From positions 1,479,001 through 1,543,000 of the forward strand of contig NC_010337.2 in NCBI RefSeq assembly GCF_000019165.1: a DNA stretch of 64,000 bases. Reading direction: 5' to 3'. Of the stretch, positions 48,543 to 59,577 are shown in pieces. The DNA comes from Heliomicrobium modesticaldum Ice1 (GTDB lineage: Bacteria; Bacillota; Desulfitobacteriia; Heliobacteriales; Heliobacteriaceae). Within the stretch, counting starts at the first letter, position 1. The number at the start of each line of letters is the position of its first letter. The notes beneath the pieces are model-generated. The model saw only the letters and a list, made by a program, of their open reading frames with translations, ran no database searches and was not told where the DNA came from. Both the position numbers and the translations under genes were made by a program.

Positions 48543-48920
48543 TCAGATCTTTTCGATCGGATTCGGTTGGTTTTTCGGTCGAGGACGGATCATGCGGTCG
48601 ATCACGTAGCGGCGAATGACAGCGAGGTTTTGGAAAATCCGGACGCCGAAGGCGAAGACAGCCGCCAAAAAGAGATCGACGCCGAGGCGGTCGCCGATGT
48701 AGGCCAGCAAGGCCGCCAGGACGGCGTTTGTAAAAAATCCGGTCAGCAGGACGAGGGCGTCAAATTTGTCCTCTAGGAAGCTGCGGAGAGAGCCGAAGAC
48801 CGAATCCAGCGCTGCCAGAACGGCCACGGACATATATTTGGCATATTCCATGGGGATGGTAATGGATAAAACGGATCCGATGAAGATGCCAAGGGCCAAC
48901 CCAATCAGCGGTAGCCACAT
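48543..48920 (-). CDS. sbp: Small basic membrane protein Sbp (DUF1290)
   Basis: 125 residues with four short membrane helices. WLPLIGLALGIFIGSVL, IPMEYAKYMSVAVLAALDSVFGSLRSFLEDKFD and AAVFAFGVRIFQNLAVIRR match B. subtilis Sbp closely. Function unknown; elsewhere it lies near division genes. ATG at 48918-48920 is chosen because homologues begin MWLP; earlier in-frame codons add unrelated residues. It points away from cdaA. Confidence 0.88.
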   Translation of the reverse strand: MWLPLIGLALGIFIGSVLSITIPMEYAKYMSVAVLAALDSVFGSLRSFLEDKFDALVLLTGFFTNAVLAALLAYIGDRLGVDLFLAAVFAFGVRIFQNLAVIRRYVIDRMIRPRPKNQPNPIEKI

Positions 48921-49046
48921 CTTGTTCTGCACCACCTCGACGGGAAAAATCTTTGTCACTTCGGCTCCATTATAGTCGCAAACCTGATTTTGCCACAAGG
49001 GATTTTCGCCGCTGAGAGAGAATTTCTATACAGGGAGGTGATGACG

Positions 49047-49859
49047 ATGCTACCACCGAACTTAGAGAATTTTAATTTTATGGCCCTATTGGACATCGTT
49101 GCAGTCGCTTTTATCATCTACCGGCTGACCATGTTCATCAAGGGCACCCGCGCGGTCCAACTGCTCAAAGGGTTCGGTGTGTTGATCATCGCCTCGTACC
49201 TCAGTGAGGCCCTGAGTCTGAACACCCTCAGTTGGCTGCTGAAGCAGGCCTGGACCGCCTTGATCGTCGCTTTGCCGATTGTGTTTCAGCCGGAACTGCG
49301 CCGGACGCTGGAGCAATTGGGACGAGGCAAGCTGTTTCCGGCCCAGATCGCCGTCATGGCCGACGAGGATCGCAGCTTCCTGATCGGCGAGATCGTGCGG
49401 GCTGTCGGCGTCCTGATGAAAAACAAGATCGGCGCCTTGATCATCATCGAACGCAAGACAGGCGTCAATGATGTCATCGAGACGGGCACATGGATCGACG
49501 GCAAGGTGTCGAGCGAGTTTCTCGTGAACATATTCATTCCCAAGACGCCCCTTCATGACGGCGCCGTCGTCGTGCGCGGCGATCGTGTCGTAGCCGCCGC
49601 CTGTTATTTGCCGCTCACCGACGATCCAGGTTTGGCTCGGGAACTAGGCACCCGCCACCGGGCGGGCATCGGCATCACCGAACAGTCCGATGCCGTTGCG
49701 GTTATCGTCTCCGAGGAGACGGGAAACCTATCCATGGCGGTGGACGGCAAGCTGACTCGTTTTCTCGATGAAACCTCCCTCCGATCGCGCCTGGAAGAAC
49801 TGTTGCAACCGAAAACGACAAACTCCCGTTCGTTCTGGCAATGGAGGAGCAACCCATGA
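49047..49859 (+). CDS. cdaA: Diadenylate cyclase CdaA
   Basis: A membrane-bound enzyme making c-di-AMP from two ATP, controlling potassium and cell-wall homeostasis. 270 residues: three N-terminal helices (LLDIVAVAFIIYRLTMFI, LLKGFGVLIIASYLSEAL, WTALIVALPIVF), then the DAC domain with catalytic PLHDGAVVV and GTRHRAGIGITE (DGA and RHR motifs). ATG 49047 sits 8 bp from GGGAGG; the ATG at 49041 is too close. Overlaps cdaR by 4 bp. Confidence 0.95.
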   Translation: MLPPNLENFNFMALLDIVAVAFIIYRLTMFIKGTRAVQLLKGFGVLIIASYLSEALSLNTLSWLLKQAWTALIVALPIVFQPELRRTLEQLGRGKLFPAQIAVMADEDRSFLIGEIVRAVGVLMKNKIGALIIIERKTGVNDVIETGTWIDGKVSSEFLVNIFIPKTPLHDGAVVVRGDRVVAAACYLPLTDDPGLARELGTRHRAGIGITEQSDAVAVIVSEETGNLSMAVDGKLTRFLDETSLRSRLEELLQPKTTNSRSFWQWRSNP

Positions 49860-50953
49860 TGGATATTGCCGGAACAGCGCGCCGCAACTGGCTCTATAAA
49901 CTGGCCGCCCTTGCCATCGCCATCCTCCTATGGGTCTACGTGAACGCCGAACAACAGAGCGTCCAGACCTTTCCCGTCCAACTGGAGCGGGAAGGACTCG
50001 AAGCCGGCTATGTCCTCGACCCGGAGCCGCCTACTGTGGTGGAGCTGCGCGTCAAGGGGCCGAAGGCGATCATGGCCAACTTGTCGTCTCGCGATTTTCG
50101 CGCCCGTATCAGCCTGACCGGGGCCAAACCGGGACCGTTGACTATCGGCGTCACCGTCGACGCGCCGTCGAATGTGCAGATCATCAGCAAATCGCCAGCT
50201 GAACTGAGTCTGCATGTGGACGTGCTGGAGACGCGGACGCTGCCGCTCGCCTGGGAGTTTAAGGGCAACATGGCGGCCGGCTACCGGGTCGGCGACCCGA
50301 CGCTCCGCCCGGCGGAGGTTGTCGTCAGCGGGCCTCGTGAAAAACTGCGGCAGATTCAGCGCGTGGGAGTGCAAATCCCCGTCGGCGCCAAGGAGAGCTT
50401 CACCCGCTTGCTGCCGGTCCGTGTGATTGAGCCGGCCCTCAGCGATGACGGGAGACTGCAGATCTCGCCCAAGTCGGTCGAGGTCACCGTTCCGGTCCTC
50501 CAGGAGATGACGAGCAGAACGGTCGCTGTTCAGCCGCTCGTCACCGGCACGCCAGCCGATGGTTTTAAAGTGCTTTCGACACGGGTAGAACCGGCAAACC
50601 TGTCGGTGACCATGCCGGCGGAAGGCTTTGCCGACCTGCGCGCGCTGGCCACCTCGCCTGTCGACATCAACGGCGCGCGGGCTGATGTCGTCAAAGATGT
50701 GAACCTTGCCTTGCCCGCCGGCGTGCGGCCCGTCAACGCCGCGCTCACCGTCGTCCGGGTCATCGTCACTATCGGACCGGTTTTCCAGCCGACACCACAG
50801 CCTCCAGAAGAAGCCAAACCGGCCACCGGCGGCACAACCCAAACTGACCCTGGCAAGGAGCCCGGCAAAGAACCGGGCTCGGGCGCTGGCACAGGGGCTG
50901 CGACTACCAGCGGCGCAACCGGAGGGGCGGGGACGGGACAGCAAAGAAGGTAA
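49856..50953 (+). CDS. cdaR: CdaA regulatory protein CdaR (YbbR repeats)
   Basis: 365 residues. An N-terminal signal anchor (LYKLAALAIAILLWVYVNAEQ) and about three YbbR repeats outside the membrane (LEREGLEAGYVLDPEPPTVVELRVKGPKAIM..., PLAWEFKGNMAAGYRVGDPTLRPAEVVVSGP..., PLVTGTPADGFKVLSTRVEPANLSV) that modulate CdaA. The last ~50 residues are Pro/Gly/Thr-rich low complexity. ATG 49856 after GGAGGAG overlaps the cdaA stop. Confidence 0.93.
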   Translation: MMDIAGTARRNWLYKLAALAIAILLWVYVNAEQQSVQTFPVQLEREGLEAGYVLDPEPPTVVELRVKGPKAIMANLSSRDFRARISLTGAKPGPLTIGVTVDAPSNVQIISKSPAELSLHVDVLETRTLPLAWEFKGNMAAGYRVGDPTLRPAEVVVSGPREKLRQIQRVGVQIPVGAKESFTRLLPVRVIEPALSDDGRLQISPKSVEVTVPVLQEMTSRTVAVQPLVTGTPADGFKVLSTRVEPANLSVTMPAEGFADLRALATSPVDINGARADVVKDVNLALPAGVRPVNAALTVVRVIVTIGPVFQPTPQPPEEAKPATGGTTQTDPGKEPGKEPGSGAGTGAATTSGATGGAGTGQQRR

Positions 50954-50977
50954 AGGGAGTAAGGAGACAAAATCGTC

Positions 50978-52660
50978 TTGAAAATTCGCATCGCCAACCT
51001 GCGCGCCGGGCTGTCGGAAGATGCCGGGCGCCTTTTGCCAAAAGCGGCCCGCCGGATCGGCCTCAAGCCCGGCCAGATCGAAAACATGGAGATCCTCCGC
51101 GAGGCCGTCGACGCGCGCAAAAAAGCGGATATCCGCTTCGTCTACACGGTAGAGGTTACCCTCAAAGCTGGTGTGAAGCCCCCGCCGGGGATTTTGGACA
51201 AAGACCCCCAGGTGAGCCTCGTCGCTGAGAACAAAGCGACACCACTGTTGCGGGGGAGTGAACCCCTGACCCGTCGTCCCGTCATCGTCGGCGCAGGTCC
51301 TTGCGGTTATTTTGCGGCCCTCAAGCTGGCCGAGGCCGGCTTCAAACCTATCCTGCTGGAGCGCGGCTACGATGTGGACCGCCGGGCGGCTGACGTGGAC
51401 CGCTTTTGGGAGACAGGAAAGCTGAGGGCTGATTCGAACGTCCAGTTTGGCGAGGGTGGCGCCGGCACCTTTTCCGACGGCAAACTGACGACTCGCACCC
51501 ACGACTGGCGGATCAACGAGGTCTTCCGGCGGCTTGCTGAAGCCGGGGCGCCCCAGGAGATCCTATATAAAGCAAAACCCCATGTGGGCACCGATGTCCT
51601 GCGCCAGGTGGTCCGCAACCTGCGGCAGCGCCTGCTCGAGCAAGGCGGTCAGGTCTTTTTCGGCGCCTGCGTGGAGGAACTGATACTGGAAAAAACGGCT
51701 CTGGGCCGGCGTGTGGCTGGCGTGCGGCTCGCGCCGGGCGTTGACTTGATGGACAGGGGATCGGCGGAGGACCTGCCTCTCTCCGGAACAGCCCGTTCCG
51801 GCCTCGAACTGGCTGCCGATGTGGTCATCGTGGCTATCGGTCACAGCGCCCGCGATACGGCGAAAAACCTCTACGACCAGGAGATTGCCATGGAGGCGAA
51901 GCCCTTTGCCGTCGGCCTGCGCGTCGAGCACCCACAGGCGTTGATCGACCGCGCCCAGTACGGCCGCTTCGCCGGCCACGAGCGCCTCGGCGTCGCCGAC
52001 TACAACCTGCACACCAAGCTGGCCGAAGCTGGGCGAACCGTCTTTTCCTTCTGCATGTGCCCTGGCGGCCAGGTGGTGGCCGCCGCCTCGGAAGCGGGCG
52101 GCGTCGTCACCAACGGCATGAGCGCCTACGCCCGCGACAGCGGCGTGGCCAACTCAGCCCTCGTCGTCTCGGTGAGCCCCGGTGACTACCCTGTTCCCGG
52201 CCCCCTCGGCGGCGCCGAGTTTCAACGGATCTGGGAGCGCAAAGCCTTTGAACTGGGTGAAGGCGACTACCGCGCGCCGGCGCAGACAGTGGGCGATTTT
52301 TTAGCTGACCAAAAAGGCGACCTGTCAGACAGCCTCGTCAAGCCCACCTATCGGCCCGGCGTGACGGCAGCCAACCTCCGCGACGGCCTGCCCAAAGCGG
52401 TGGGCGAGGCGCTCGCAGCCGGCCTGGCCGACTTCGGCCGCAAGATCCAGGGATTCGACCTGCCCAAAGCCGTCCTGACCGGTGTAGAGACACGCACCTC
52501 GTCACCCTGGCGCATCAACCGCGACGAATCGCTGCAGTCGCCCGGCATCAAAGGGCTCTATCCTGGCGGAGAAGGCGCAGGCTATGCCGGGGGCATCGTC
52601 AGCGCCGCCGTCGACGGCCTGCGCCTGGCCGAGGCGATCATCGCCACTTACCGGCTGTAG
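50978..52660 (+). CDS. FAD-dependent oxidoreductase (COG2509 type)
   Basis: 560 residues. An N-terminal ferredoxin-like domain (IRIANLRAGLSEDAGRLLPKAARRIGL, about 1-90) precedes a Rossmann flavin fold: VIVGAGPCGYFAALKLAEAGFKPILLERG (about 104-132), FGEGGAGTFSDGKLTTR, IVAIGHSARDTAKNLY, and the closing YPGGEGAGYAGGIVSAAVDGLRLAEAI. The substrate is unknown. Start TTG 50978 behind AAGGAG. It sits between cdaR and glmM in the same orientation. Confidence 0.88.
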   Translation: MKIRIANLRAGLSEDAGRLLPKAARRIGLKPGQIENMEILREAVDARKKADIRFVYTVEVTLKAGVKPPPGILDKDPQVSLVAENKATPLLRGSEPLTRRPVIVGAGPCGYFAALKLAEAGFKPILLERGYDVDRRAADVDRFWETGKLRADSNVQFGEGGAGTFSDGKLTTRTHDWRINEVFRRLAEAGAPQEILYKAKPHVGTDVLRQVVRNLRQRLLEQGGQVFFGACVEELILEKTALGRRVAGVRLAPGVDLMDRGSAEDLPLSGTARSGLELAADVVIVAIGHSARDTAKNLYDQEIAMEAKPFAVGLRVEHPQALIDRAQYGRFAGHERLGVADYNLHTKLAEAGRTVFSFCMCPGGQVVAAASEAGGVVTNGMSAYARDSGVANSALVVSVSPGDYPVPGPLGGAEFQRIWERKAFELGEGDYRAPAQTVGDFLADQKGDLSDSLVKPTYRPGVTAANLRDGLPKAVGEALAAGLADFGRKIQGFDLPKAVLTGVETRTSSPWRINRDESLQSPGIKGLYPGGEGAGYAGGIVSAAVDGLRLAEAIIATYRL

Positions 52661-52793
52661 CGAGACAGGCGAAACGAAACCAGTCAAATAACGGAAACCG
52701 GTCAAAAGGGAAGCAGGCCAAAAAGACAATAAACAAGAGAACTGTGCAGAGCGGCCAATTCAGCGGAAAAGCAAAAAGAGAGGGAAAAGAAAC

Positions 52794-54173
52794 GTGGGAA
52801 AGTTATTCGGAACCGACGGCGTGCGCGGCGTCGCCAACAGCGAACTGACACCGGAACTGGCTTTTAAACTGGGGCGGGCCGGTGCCTATGTGCTCAGCAA
52901 GGAAGCGCCCCAGCCCCGCATCGTCATCGGCAAAGATACGCGCATCTCCGGCGACATGCTGGAGGCAGCCCTGATCGCCGGCATCACCTCTGTCGGCGGC
53001 GAGGCGCTGCCTGTGGGCGTCCTGCCCACCCCTGGCATCGCCTACCTGACACGGAAACTGAAGGCCACCGCCGGCGTGGTCATCTCGGCCTCCCACAACC
53101 CCGTCGCCGACAACGGCATCAAGTTTTTCTCCGCCTCGGGCTTCAAACTCCCCGACGCTGTGGAAGAGGAGATCGAGCGCTACGTCCTCGGTGAAAAAGG
53201 CCAATCCCTTGACAATGTCGGCGGCGATGCCGAGGGGCGCCATGACGACGGCCTGCCGGCCCCTACAGGCGCTCTGGTGGGCCGTGTGCGCCCTGTCGCC
53301 GACGCAGAGACGCTCTTTGTGGAGTATCTCAAGTCCACCGTCCCCGTTGACTTCTCGGGCCTCAAGGTCGTCGTCGACGGCGCCAATGGGGCCGCCTATC
53401 AGGTCGCACCCCGCATCCTGCGGGAACTGGGTGCCGAAGTGGTCACCATCTGCTGCACGCCGGACGGCACGAACATCAACGACGGCTGCGGCTCCACCCA
53501 TCCCGAAAAGCTCTGCGAAGCTGTCGTCGCCCATGGGGCGCACGTCGGACTGGCTCATGACGGCGACGCCGACCGGTTGATCGCGGTCGATGAAAAAGGC
53601 CGGATCGTCGACGGCGACCGGATTATGGTCACCTGTGCCTTACATATGAAAGCCAAAGGACAACTCCCCAAGGATACCGTCGCCGTCACCGTCATGAGCA
53701 ACATGGGTCTGCACCTGGCGCTCAAACGAGCGGGGATCCGCATTCTGGAGACGAAGGTGGGCGACCGCTATGTCCTGGAGGCTCTTTTAAGAGAGGGGGC
53801 ATCCTTCGGCGGCGAGCAGTCGGGCCATATCCTCTTTTTGCAGCACAACACCACCGGCGATGGCGTGCTCACCGGACTTCAACTGCTGACGGTGCTGAAA
53901 GAGACGGGCAAACCCCTGTCTGAACTGGCCGCCCAGATGGAGCAGCTTCCTCAACTCCTCGTCAATGTGCGCGTCAAGGACAAAGGCTGCATGAACGCGC
54001 CGGAGGCGCAGGCCGCTGTGGAAGCGGGGAAAGCCAAGCTTGCCGGAAGGGGCCGCATCCTCGTGCGCCCGTCGGGCACAGAACCGCTGATCCGGGTGAT
54101 GGGGGAAGGCCCCGATCCGGAGGAGCTGAAGCAGGTCGTCGAGGCGATCGCCGACGTTTTCCGGCGTTTTTAA
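52794..54173 (+). CDS. glmM: Phosphoglucosamine mutase
   Basis: Interconverts glucosamine-6-P and glucosamine-1-P for UDP-GlcNAc synthesis. 459 residues: [18 protein letters not shown], phosphoserine loop [15 protein letters not shown], metal-binding [15 protein letters not shown], sugar loop GGEQSGHIL and phosphate-binding [15 protein letters not shown] start at 52794 behind GAGGGAAAAG. Slightly long because of a loop near residues 130-160. In other Firmicutes GlmM binds and restrains CdaA. Confidence 0.95.
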   Translation: MGKLFGTDGVRGVANSELTPELAFKLGRAGAYVLSKEAPQPRIVIGKDTRISGDMLEAALIAGITSVGGEALPVGVLPTPGIAYLTRKLKATAGVVISASHNPVADNGIKFFSASGFKLPDAVEEEIERYVLGEKGQSLDNVGGDAEGRHDDGLPAPTGALVGRVRPVADAETLFVEYLKSTVPVDFSGLKVVVDGANGAAYQVAPRILRELGAEVVTICCTPDGTNINDGCGSTHPEKLCEAVVAHGAHVGLAHDGDADRLIAVDEKGRIVDGDRIMVTCALHMKAKGQLPKDTVAVTVMSNMGLHLALKRAGIRILETKVGDRYVLEALLREGASFGGEQSGHILFLQHNTTGDGVLTGLQLLTVLKETGKPLSELAAQMEQLPQLLVNVRVKDKGCMNAPEAQAAVEAGKAKLAGRGRILVRPSGTEPLIRVMGEGPDPEELKQVVEAIADVFRRF

Positions 54174-54280
54174 GGACTGGCGAATAGGCAGTGTTCCACC
54201 CGGTTTCGAAGTCAAAAGCGATCGTGCAACAGAAATCGCTCCATAGATATTGAACCATAACGCCGAGAGAGGGCGGCGGT

Positions 54281-54307
54281 GCTGGCGACAAGGCCGGCTT
54301 TTTTTCA
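54281..54307 (+). terminator. Terminator after glmM
   Basis: GCTGGC-GACAAG-GCCGGC (one G-T pair) followed by seven T residues. Confidence 0.65.
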
Positions 54308-54315
54308 GCGGAGGG

Positions 54316-54344
54316 TTGCGCTGGACAACCCTCGCTGATACAAT
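54316..54344 (+). promoter_or_regulatory. Promoter of glmS
   Basis: TTGCGC (54316-54321), a 17-bp spacer and TACAAT (54339-54344) with an upstream TGA (extended -10). Transcription would begin about 50 bases before the ribozyme cleavage site. Confidence 0.7.
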
Positions 54345-54402
54345 GATCATGACTTAAAATAGGGCCGCAAAGGTCAGATGACGGAACGACAAGTGAATCC
54401 AT

Positions 54403-54660
54403 AGCGCCAGAACCGGCAGGACATTCAGACGAATCAGGCCGAACCATCAGCAGTCAGCGCAAAAAAGCGCATGAGTACATATCGAGCAGGATTCGCAGAC
54501 AGCCGGTTGACGAGGAAGGGGTTTATCGAAGTTTTCGGCGGATGCCCCTCGGCCGCTCACGGCCGCAGCCAAGCCACAAATTCCGGGAGCAATCGCGGGG
54601 ACAAAGGGCTGGTGGTGAGTGTCGGGATAGCTCTGTGCCTTTCGGCCGCCAACACTTTCG
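54403..54660 (+). ncRNA. glmS ribozyme: glmS ribozyme-riboswitch
   Basis: A self-cleaving RNA that uses glucosamine-6-phosphate as cofactor and destabilises glmS mRNA. Conserved pieces occur in order: AGCGCCAGAACCGGC at 54403-54417 (cleavage expected between A54403 and G54404), GGTTGACGAGGAAGGGGTTT (54505-54524), ATCGAAGTTTTCGGCGGATG (54525-54544), CCCCTCGG and GGGGACAAAGGGCTGG. The 3' boundary is approximate. Confidence 0.93.
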
Positions 54661-54775
54661 TGAAAAGAAGCACGAGAGCGGCGGCTTTTTTGCGCCTATT
54701 TTTCGAGTCGAGCTCTTCCTGGTGAAGGGCAGGCACAGCATCCGGCCTATGATTGAAGAGAGGAGAAATCATCCC

Positions 54776-56602
<1,827 letters not shown>

Positions 56603-56668
56603 CTCGGCCGGTTTCCCAGTTTGTCGGCTCTTTTCAAGTGAACCATAATGAAACCATAATGAATGAAG

Positions 56669-56701
56669 AACCCCGCCGTCCTCGGTCAGAACGGCGGGGT
56701 T
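56669..56701 (+). terminator. Terminator after glmS
   Basis: AACCCCGCCGT/ACGGCGGGGTT, 11-bp stem with a ten-base loop; little T-run. Confidence 0.7.
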
Positions 56702-56846
56702 ACGCTTGCCACGGGCCTCTTCTCGCCAAGGGGGCTGCGTCTCCAGGCGACGCAACAAGGCCACCCGTGCGGCCGCAGTGAGGCGCAGGGCATCTCGCTC
56801 GTCCGGTTGCGAACCGGCTTGGGGAACGCCCTGTAGCGTAAGACCG

Positions 56847-58103
56847 CTACTTACTCCCTACAACGCCTTCCGGCGCCACATAAGCGGCCAGCTTCCCTTT
56901 ACCTAAAAGCAATCGCAAGTTTCCTAGCATCGCCATGTACCGGATATCGATGATCGCCTTCATCATCATCGCCAGTCTGCCGCGCAGCTCGATGCCGAAG
57001 ACCTCGCCGACGGCGTCATGGCTGCCCAGGGAGGCGACGGCGCCTTTGATGAAGGGGACGAACTCTTTCAGGTCACTGCCACCCCGGACAAGCGTGGCCA
57101 GGTTTTCGGCGCAGACTGCCGACTGCAAGATGGCCAGCTGGGCCGTCGGGGGAAAGGGGCGGCCGGTGCGCTTGTCGATGACGGCGGAGCAGTCGCCGAG
57201 GACGAAGACATTGTCATGGCCGGGGGCGCGCAGGTCTTTTTCGGCGGCGATGCGGCCGCGAACTGCGGCAAAGTCTTCGTTGCAGACGACTCTATTCCCT
57301 TGCACGCCGCCGGTCCAGATGACGGTGGCCGGCGTGATCCGCTCTTCGCCCGCCTCGGTCAGCAAGGTGACGCCGTCCCTGTCGACGGACTGAATCCGGG
57401 TCGAGAGGCGGAACTGGACGCCCATGTTTTCCAGGGAGGCTTTTGCGTACTCGGCCAGGGCGGGAGCGAAGCCGCCCAGAAGGGCGGGCGCACCTTCCAC
57501 GTTGATCACCTGGACGCGCTGCCGGTCGATCCCGTGCTGTCGGCAGAGGGCGGGGATGCGTTCCGCCAGTTCTGCAGCAAACTCGATGCCGGTAAAACCG
57601 GCGCCGCCGACGACAAAGGTCAGCTTTTCCTGCCCATCGCGCCCTTTCTGCTTGGCGAATTCGGCGAAGCGGGCTTCGACGGTGAGGCGTATCTGGCGGG
57701 CGCTGTTCATGCTGCAGATGGCAAGGGCATGTTCCTTGATCCCGGGGATGCCGAAGTCGGCTCTTTCAAAACCGAGGGCCAGAACCAGGTAATCATAAGC
57801 CAGCGGTTCGCCGTGGCAGAGCATGACCCGCTGCGTCGTTGTCTCCACTTCTGTCACGGTGTCTTTGATGAAACGGATGCGGCGGCTATCGATCACATCC
57901 TTGATCGCAATGGTGATGCGCTCATCCTCGACGGTGCCGGCCGCCGCCTTATGGAGCCAGGTGGTCAGGTAATGGTAGGAATGCTTGTTCACAAGGACGA
58001 TCTCCGCTTCATCGTGGCGCAGGAGTTTTTGCAGCCTTCTAGCGGTCAAGATGCCGGCGTATCCGGCGCCCAGGATGACGATGCGCGGTTTTTTGGTTTC
58101 CAT
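56847..58103 (-). CDS. ndh: Type II NADH dehydrogenase (NDH-2)
   Basis: A single-subunit, non-proton-pumping NADH:quinone oxidoreductase on the membrane. 418 residues: FAD motif VILGAGYAGILTARRLQKLL (residues 8-27), NAD motif FVVGGAGFTGIEFAAELAERI, VFVLGDCSAV and the NDH-2 quinone-site AQLAILQSAVCAENL. An amphipathic C-terminus likely anchors it. ATG at 58101-58103 has GGAGGGAA at good spacing; an ATG 15 bp earlier lies on that site. Confidence 0.93.
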   Translation of the reverse strand: METKKPRIVILGAGYAGILTARRLQKLLRHDEAEIVLVNKHSYHYLTTWLHKAAAGTVEDERITIAIKDVIDSRRIRFIKDTVTEVETTTQRVMLCHGEPLAYDYLVLALGFERADFGIPGIKEHALAICSMNSARQIRLTVEARFAEFAKQKGRDGQEKLTFVVGGAGFTGIEFAAELAERIPALCRQHGIDRQRVQVINVEGAPALLGGFAPALAEYAKASLENMGVQFRLSTRIQSVDRDGVTLLTEAGEERITPATVIWTGGVQGNRVVCNEDFAAVRGRIAAEKDLRAPGHDNVFVLGDCSAVIDKRTGRPFPPTAQLAILQSAVCAENLATLVRGGSDLKEFVPFIKGAVASLGSHDAVGEVFGIELRGRLAMMMKAIIDIRYMAMLGNLRLLLGKGKLAAYVAPEGVVGSK

Positions 58104-58166
58104 GCAGGTTCCCTCCACTGAGACGAATTTATTAAAATCTTCACAAACAGGGGATTTGAAAAGGCA

Positions 58167-58198
58167 ATATTGACAGCTGTAGAAGGTTTGGTCAATAT
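58167..58198. promoter_or_regulatory. Inverted repeat upstream of ndh, candidate operator
   Basis: ATATTGAC (58167-58174) and GTCAATAT (58191-58198) are perfect complements 16 bp apart, 64-95 bp upstream of the ndh start. The adjacent LysR-family regulator, or a redox regulator, could bind. Confidence 0.5.
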
Positions 58199-58291
58199 CG
58201 CCCCTGCTTTTGTCTATGCTATGATTATAGTGGAGGCTGAACCATAAGCATAATGCATATTTGACATAGAGAGCATGCCTGTTAATTATGG

Positions 58292-59224
58292 CTAGGTACC
58301 GTGCCGGCTTATGGATGCGTTGCTTGCATCTTTCAGCAAAAAAGACAGGAACGCTTTGGCGGCGGTGCGAAGGGGAATCGTCTGTAGATGCGCCACCCCC
58401 ACATGGCGCGGCGGGATGGGCGTCAGCGGCTGGATCTCGTAGAGGGAGCCGCGGGCCAGTTCATCGGCGACAAAGTTTTTGATCACACAGGCAGCGCCGA
58501 AATCGATCTGGGCGAAGCGGATCAGCAGTTCAAAGTCGCTCAGTTCAAACTCCGGTTTCAGTTCAATGTTGTGCTGGGCGAAAAAATTCTCTATGTAGAT
58601 GCGGGAGCTGCTCCCCTTCTCCAGCAGGATCAGGGGGTACCGGGCCAGTTCCTCCAGCGATCGCGGCCTTGCCGCCAGTTCCTTGTACTTTTCGCCGACG
58701 ACAAAACAGTCCTGGATCTGCAAAACCTCATGAATGGACAGAAGCGCTGTCGCCGACGGGTCGTTGACGACAGGGGCATGGACAAAACCGATGTCCACCT
58801 TCCCCTTTTTCAGCAGCCGGATCGTCGAAGGCGTGTTCTCGTTGGTCACATGGATCCGGATGCCCGGGTAGGCCTCTTTGAACCTCTTCAGGTGGGGAGG
58901 GAGGTAGTTTTTGCAGATCGTGTCGCCGGCGGCGATGGTGATCTCGCCATTTTCCAACGCCGTGATCTGGGCGAGCGTTTTCTCGCCGACAGCGATGAAG
59001 TTGAAGGCCTGTTCGATGTAGGGAAAGAGCAGTTCCCCTTCTTTCGTCAGTTTGACCCCTTTCGGCGTCCGAAAAAAGAGCACACAGCCGAGCTTTTCCT
59101 CCAACTGCTGGATCGAGCGGCTCACGGCCGGCTGGGTGATGTACAACTGCTCCGCCGCTTTCGAGATGCTGCCTTCTCTGGCGACGAGATAAAAGGCGCG
59201 GTAGAGCTCGGTATTGACGAACAT
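58292..59224 (-). CDS. LysR-family transcriptional regulator
   Basis: 310 residues. The N-terminal helix-turn-helix (LYRAFYLVAREGSISKAAEQLYITQPAVSRSIQQLEEKLGCVLFFRT) is at about 4-52; the substrate-binding domain (ITIAAGDTICKNYLPPHLKRF..., VDIGFVHAP, LILLEKGSSSRIYIE) resembles CysL/CysB-type LysR regulators. ATG at 59222-59224, behind GGGAAGGGAAG. It lies upstream of ndh in the same direction; ndh may be a target. Confidence 0.9.
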   Translation of the reverse strand: MFVNTELYRAFYLVAREGSISKAAEQLYITQPAVSRSIQQLEEKLGCVLFFRTPKGVKLTKEGELLFPYIEQAFNFIAVGEKTLAQITALENGEITIAAGDTICKNYLPPHLKRFKEAYPGIRIHVTNENTPSTIRLLKKGKVDIGFVHAPVVNDPSATALLSIHEVLQIQDCFVVGEKYKELAARPRSLEELARYPLILLEKGSSSRIYIENFFAQHNIELKPEFELSDFELLIRFAQIDFGAACVIKNFVADELARGSLYEIQPLTPIPPRHVGVAHLQTIPLRTAAKAFLSFLLKDASNASISRHGT

Positions 59225-59352
59225 AGGCGCTTCCCTTCCCATATCTTCGTGCTACAGCCATAGTGTAACATAGGAGCCGCCTCTTCTCCGCTTTTTCCGA
59301 AATAGGAATTGCTAAAACAGTTACTATTTGCATACAATGGTCTTGTTATGGC

Positions 59353-59487
59353 ATGGAGGGTGTTCAATCGATCTCTGCCAGCACGGAAGAGCAAACCGCC
59401 TCCATGGCGGAACTGGCGCATAACATGCATGCCTTGTCAGAATTGGCGCGGGAGCTCAACGAGACGATCGGCAGTTTTAACCGCTAA
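59353..59487 (+). pseudogene. C-terminal remnant of a methyl-accepting chemotaxis protein
   Basis: The frame GVQSISASTEEQTASMAELAHN continuing to ELARELNETIGSFNR and a stop is the extreme C-terminus of the MCP signalling domain. About 44 codons remain; upstream sequence (ICIQWSCYG) is not MCP-like, so the gene was cut at the GVQ position. An ATG happens to open it, but a functional product is unlikely. Confidence 0.8.
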
Positions 59488-59536
59488 AAAAATATTTTGC
59501 TTTTAAGAAGGAAAAATCGCATCTCTATCGAAACTA

Positions 59537-59547
59537 GTAATCATTAC
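59537..59547. promoter_or_regulatory. PerR-like box before rubrerythrin
   Basis: GTAAT-C-ATTAC is a perfect 5-1-5 repeat keeping the TAAT-n-ATTA core of the PerR consensus (outer bases differ), 31 bp upstream of the ATG. Peroxide-inducible control is plausible for this gene. Confidence 0.45.
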
Positions 59548-59577
59548 CCATTCATATGGTTGAGGAGGAACAGGGGA

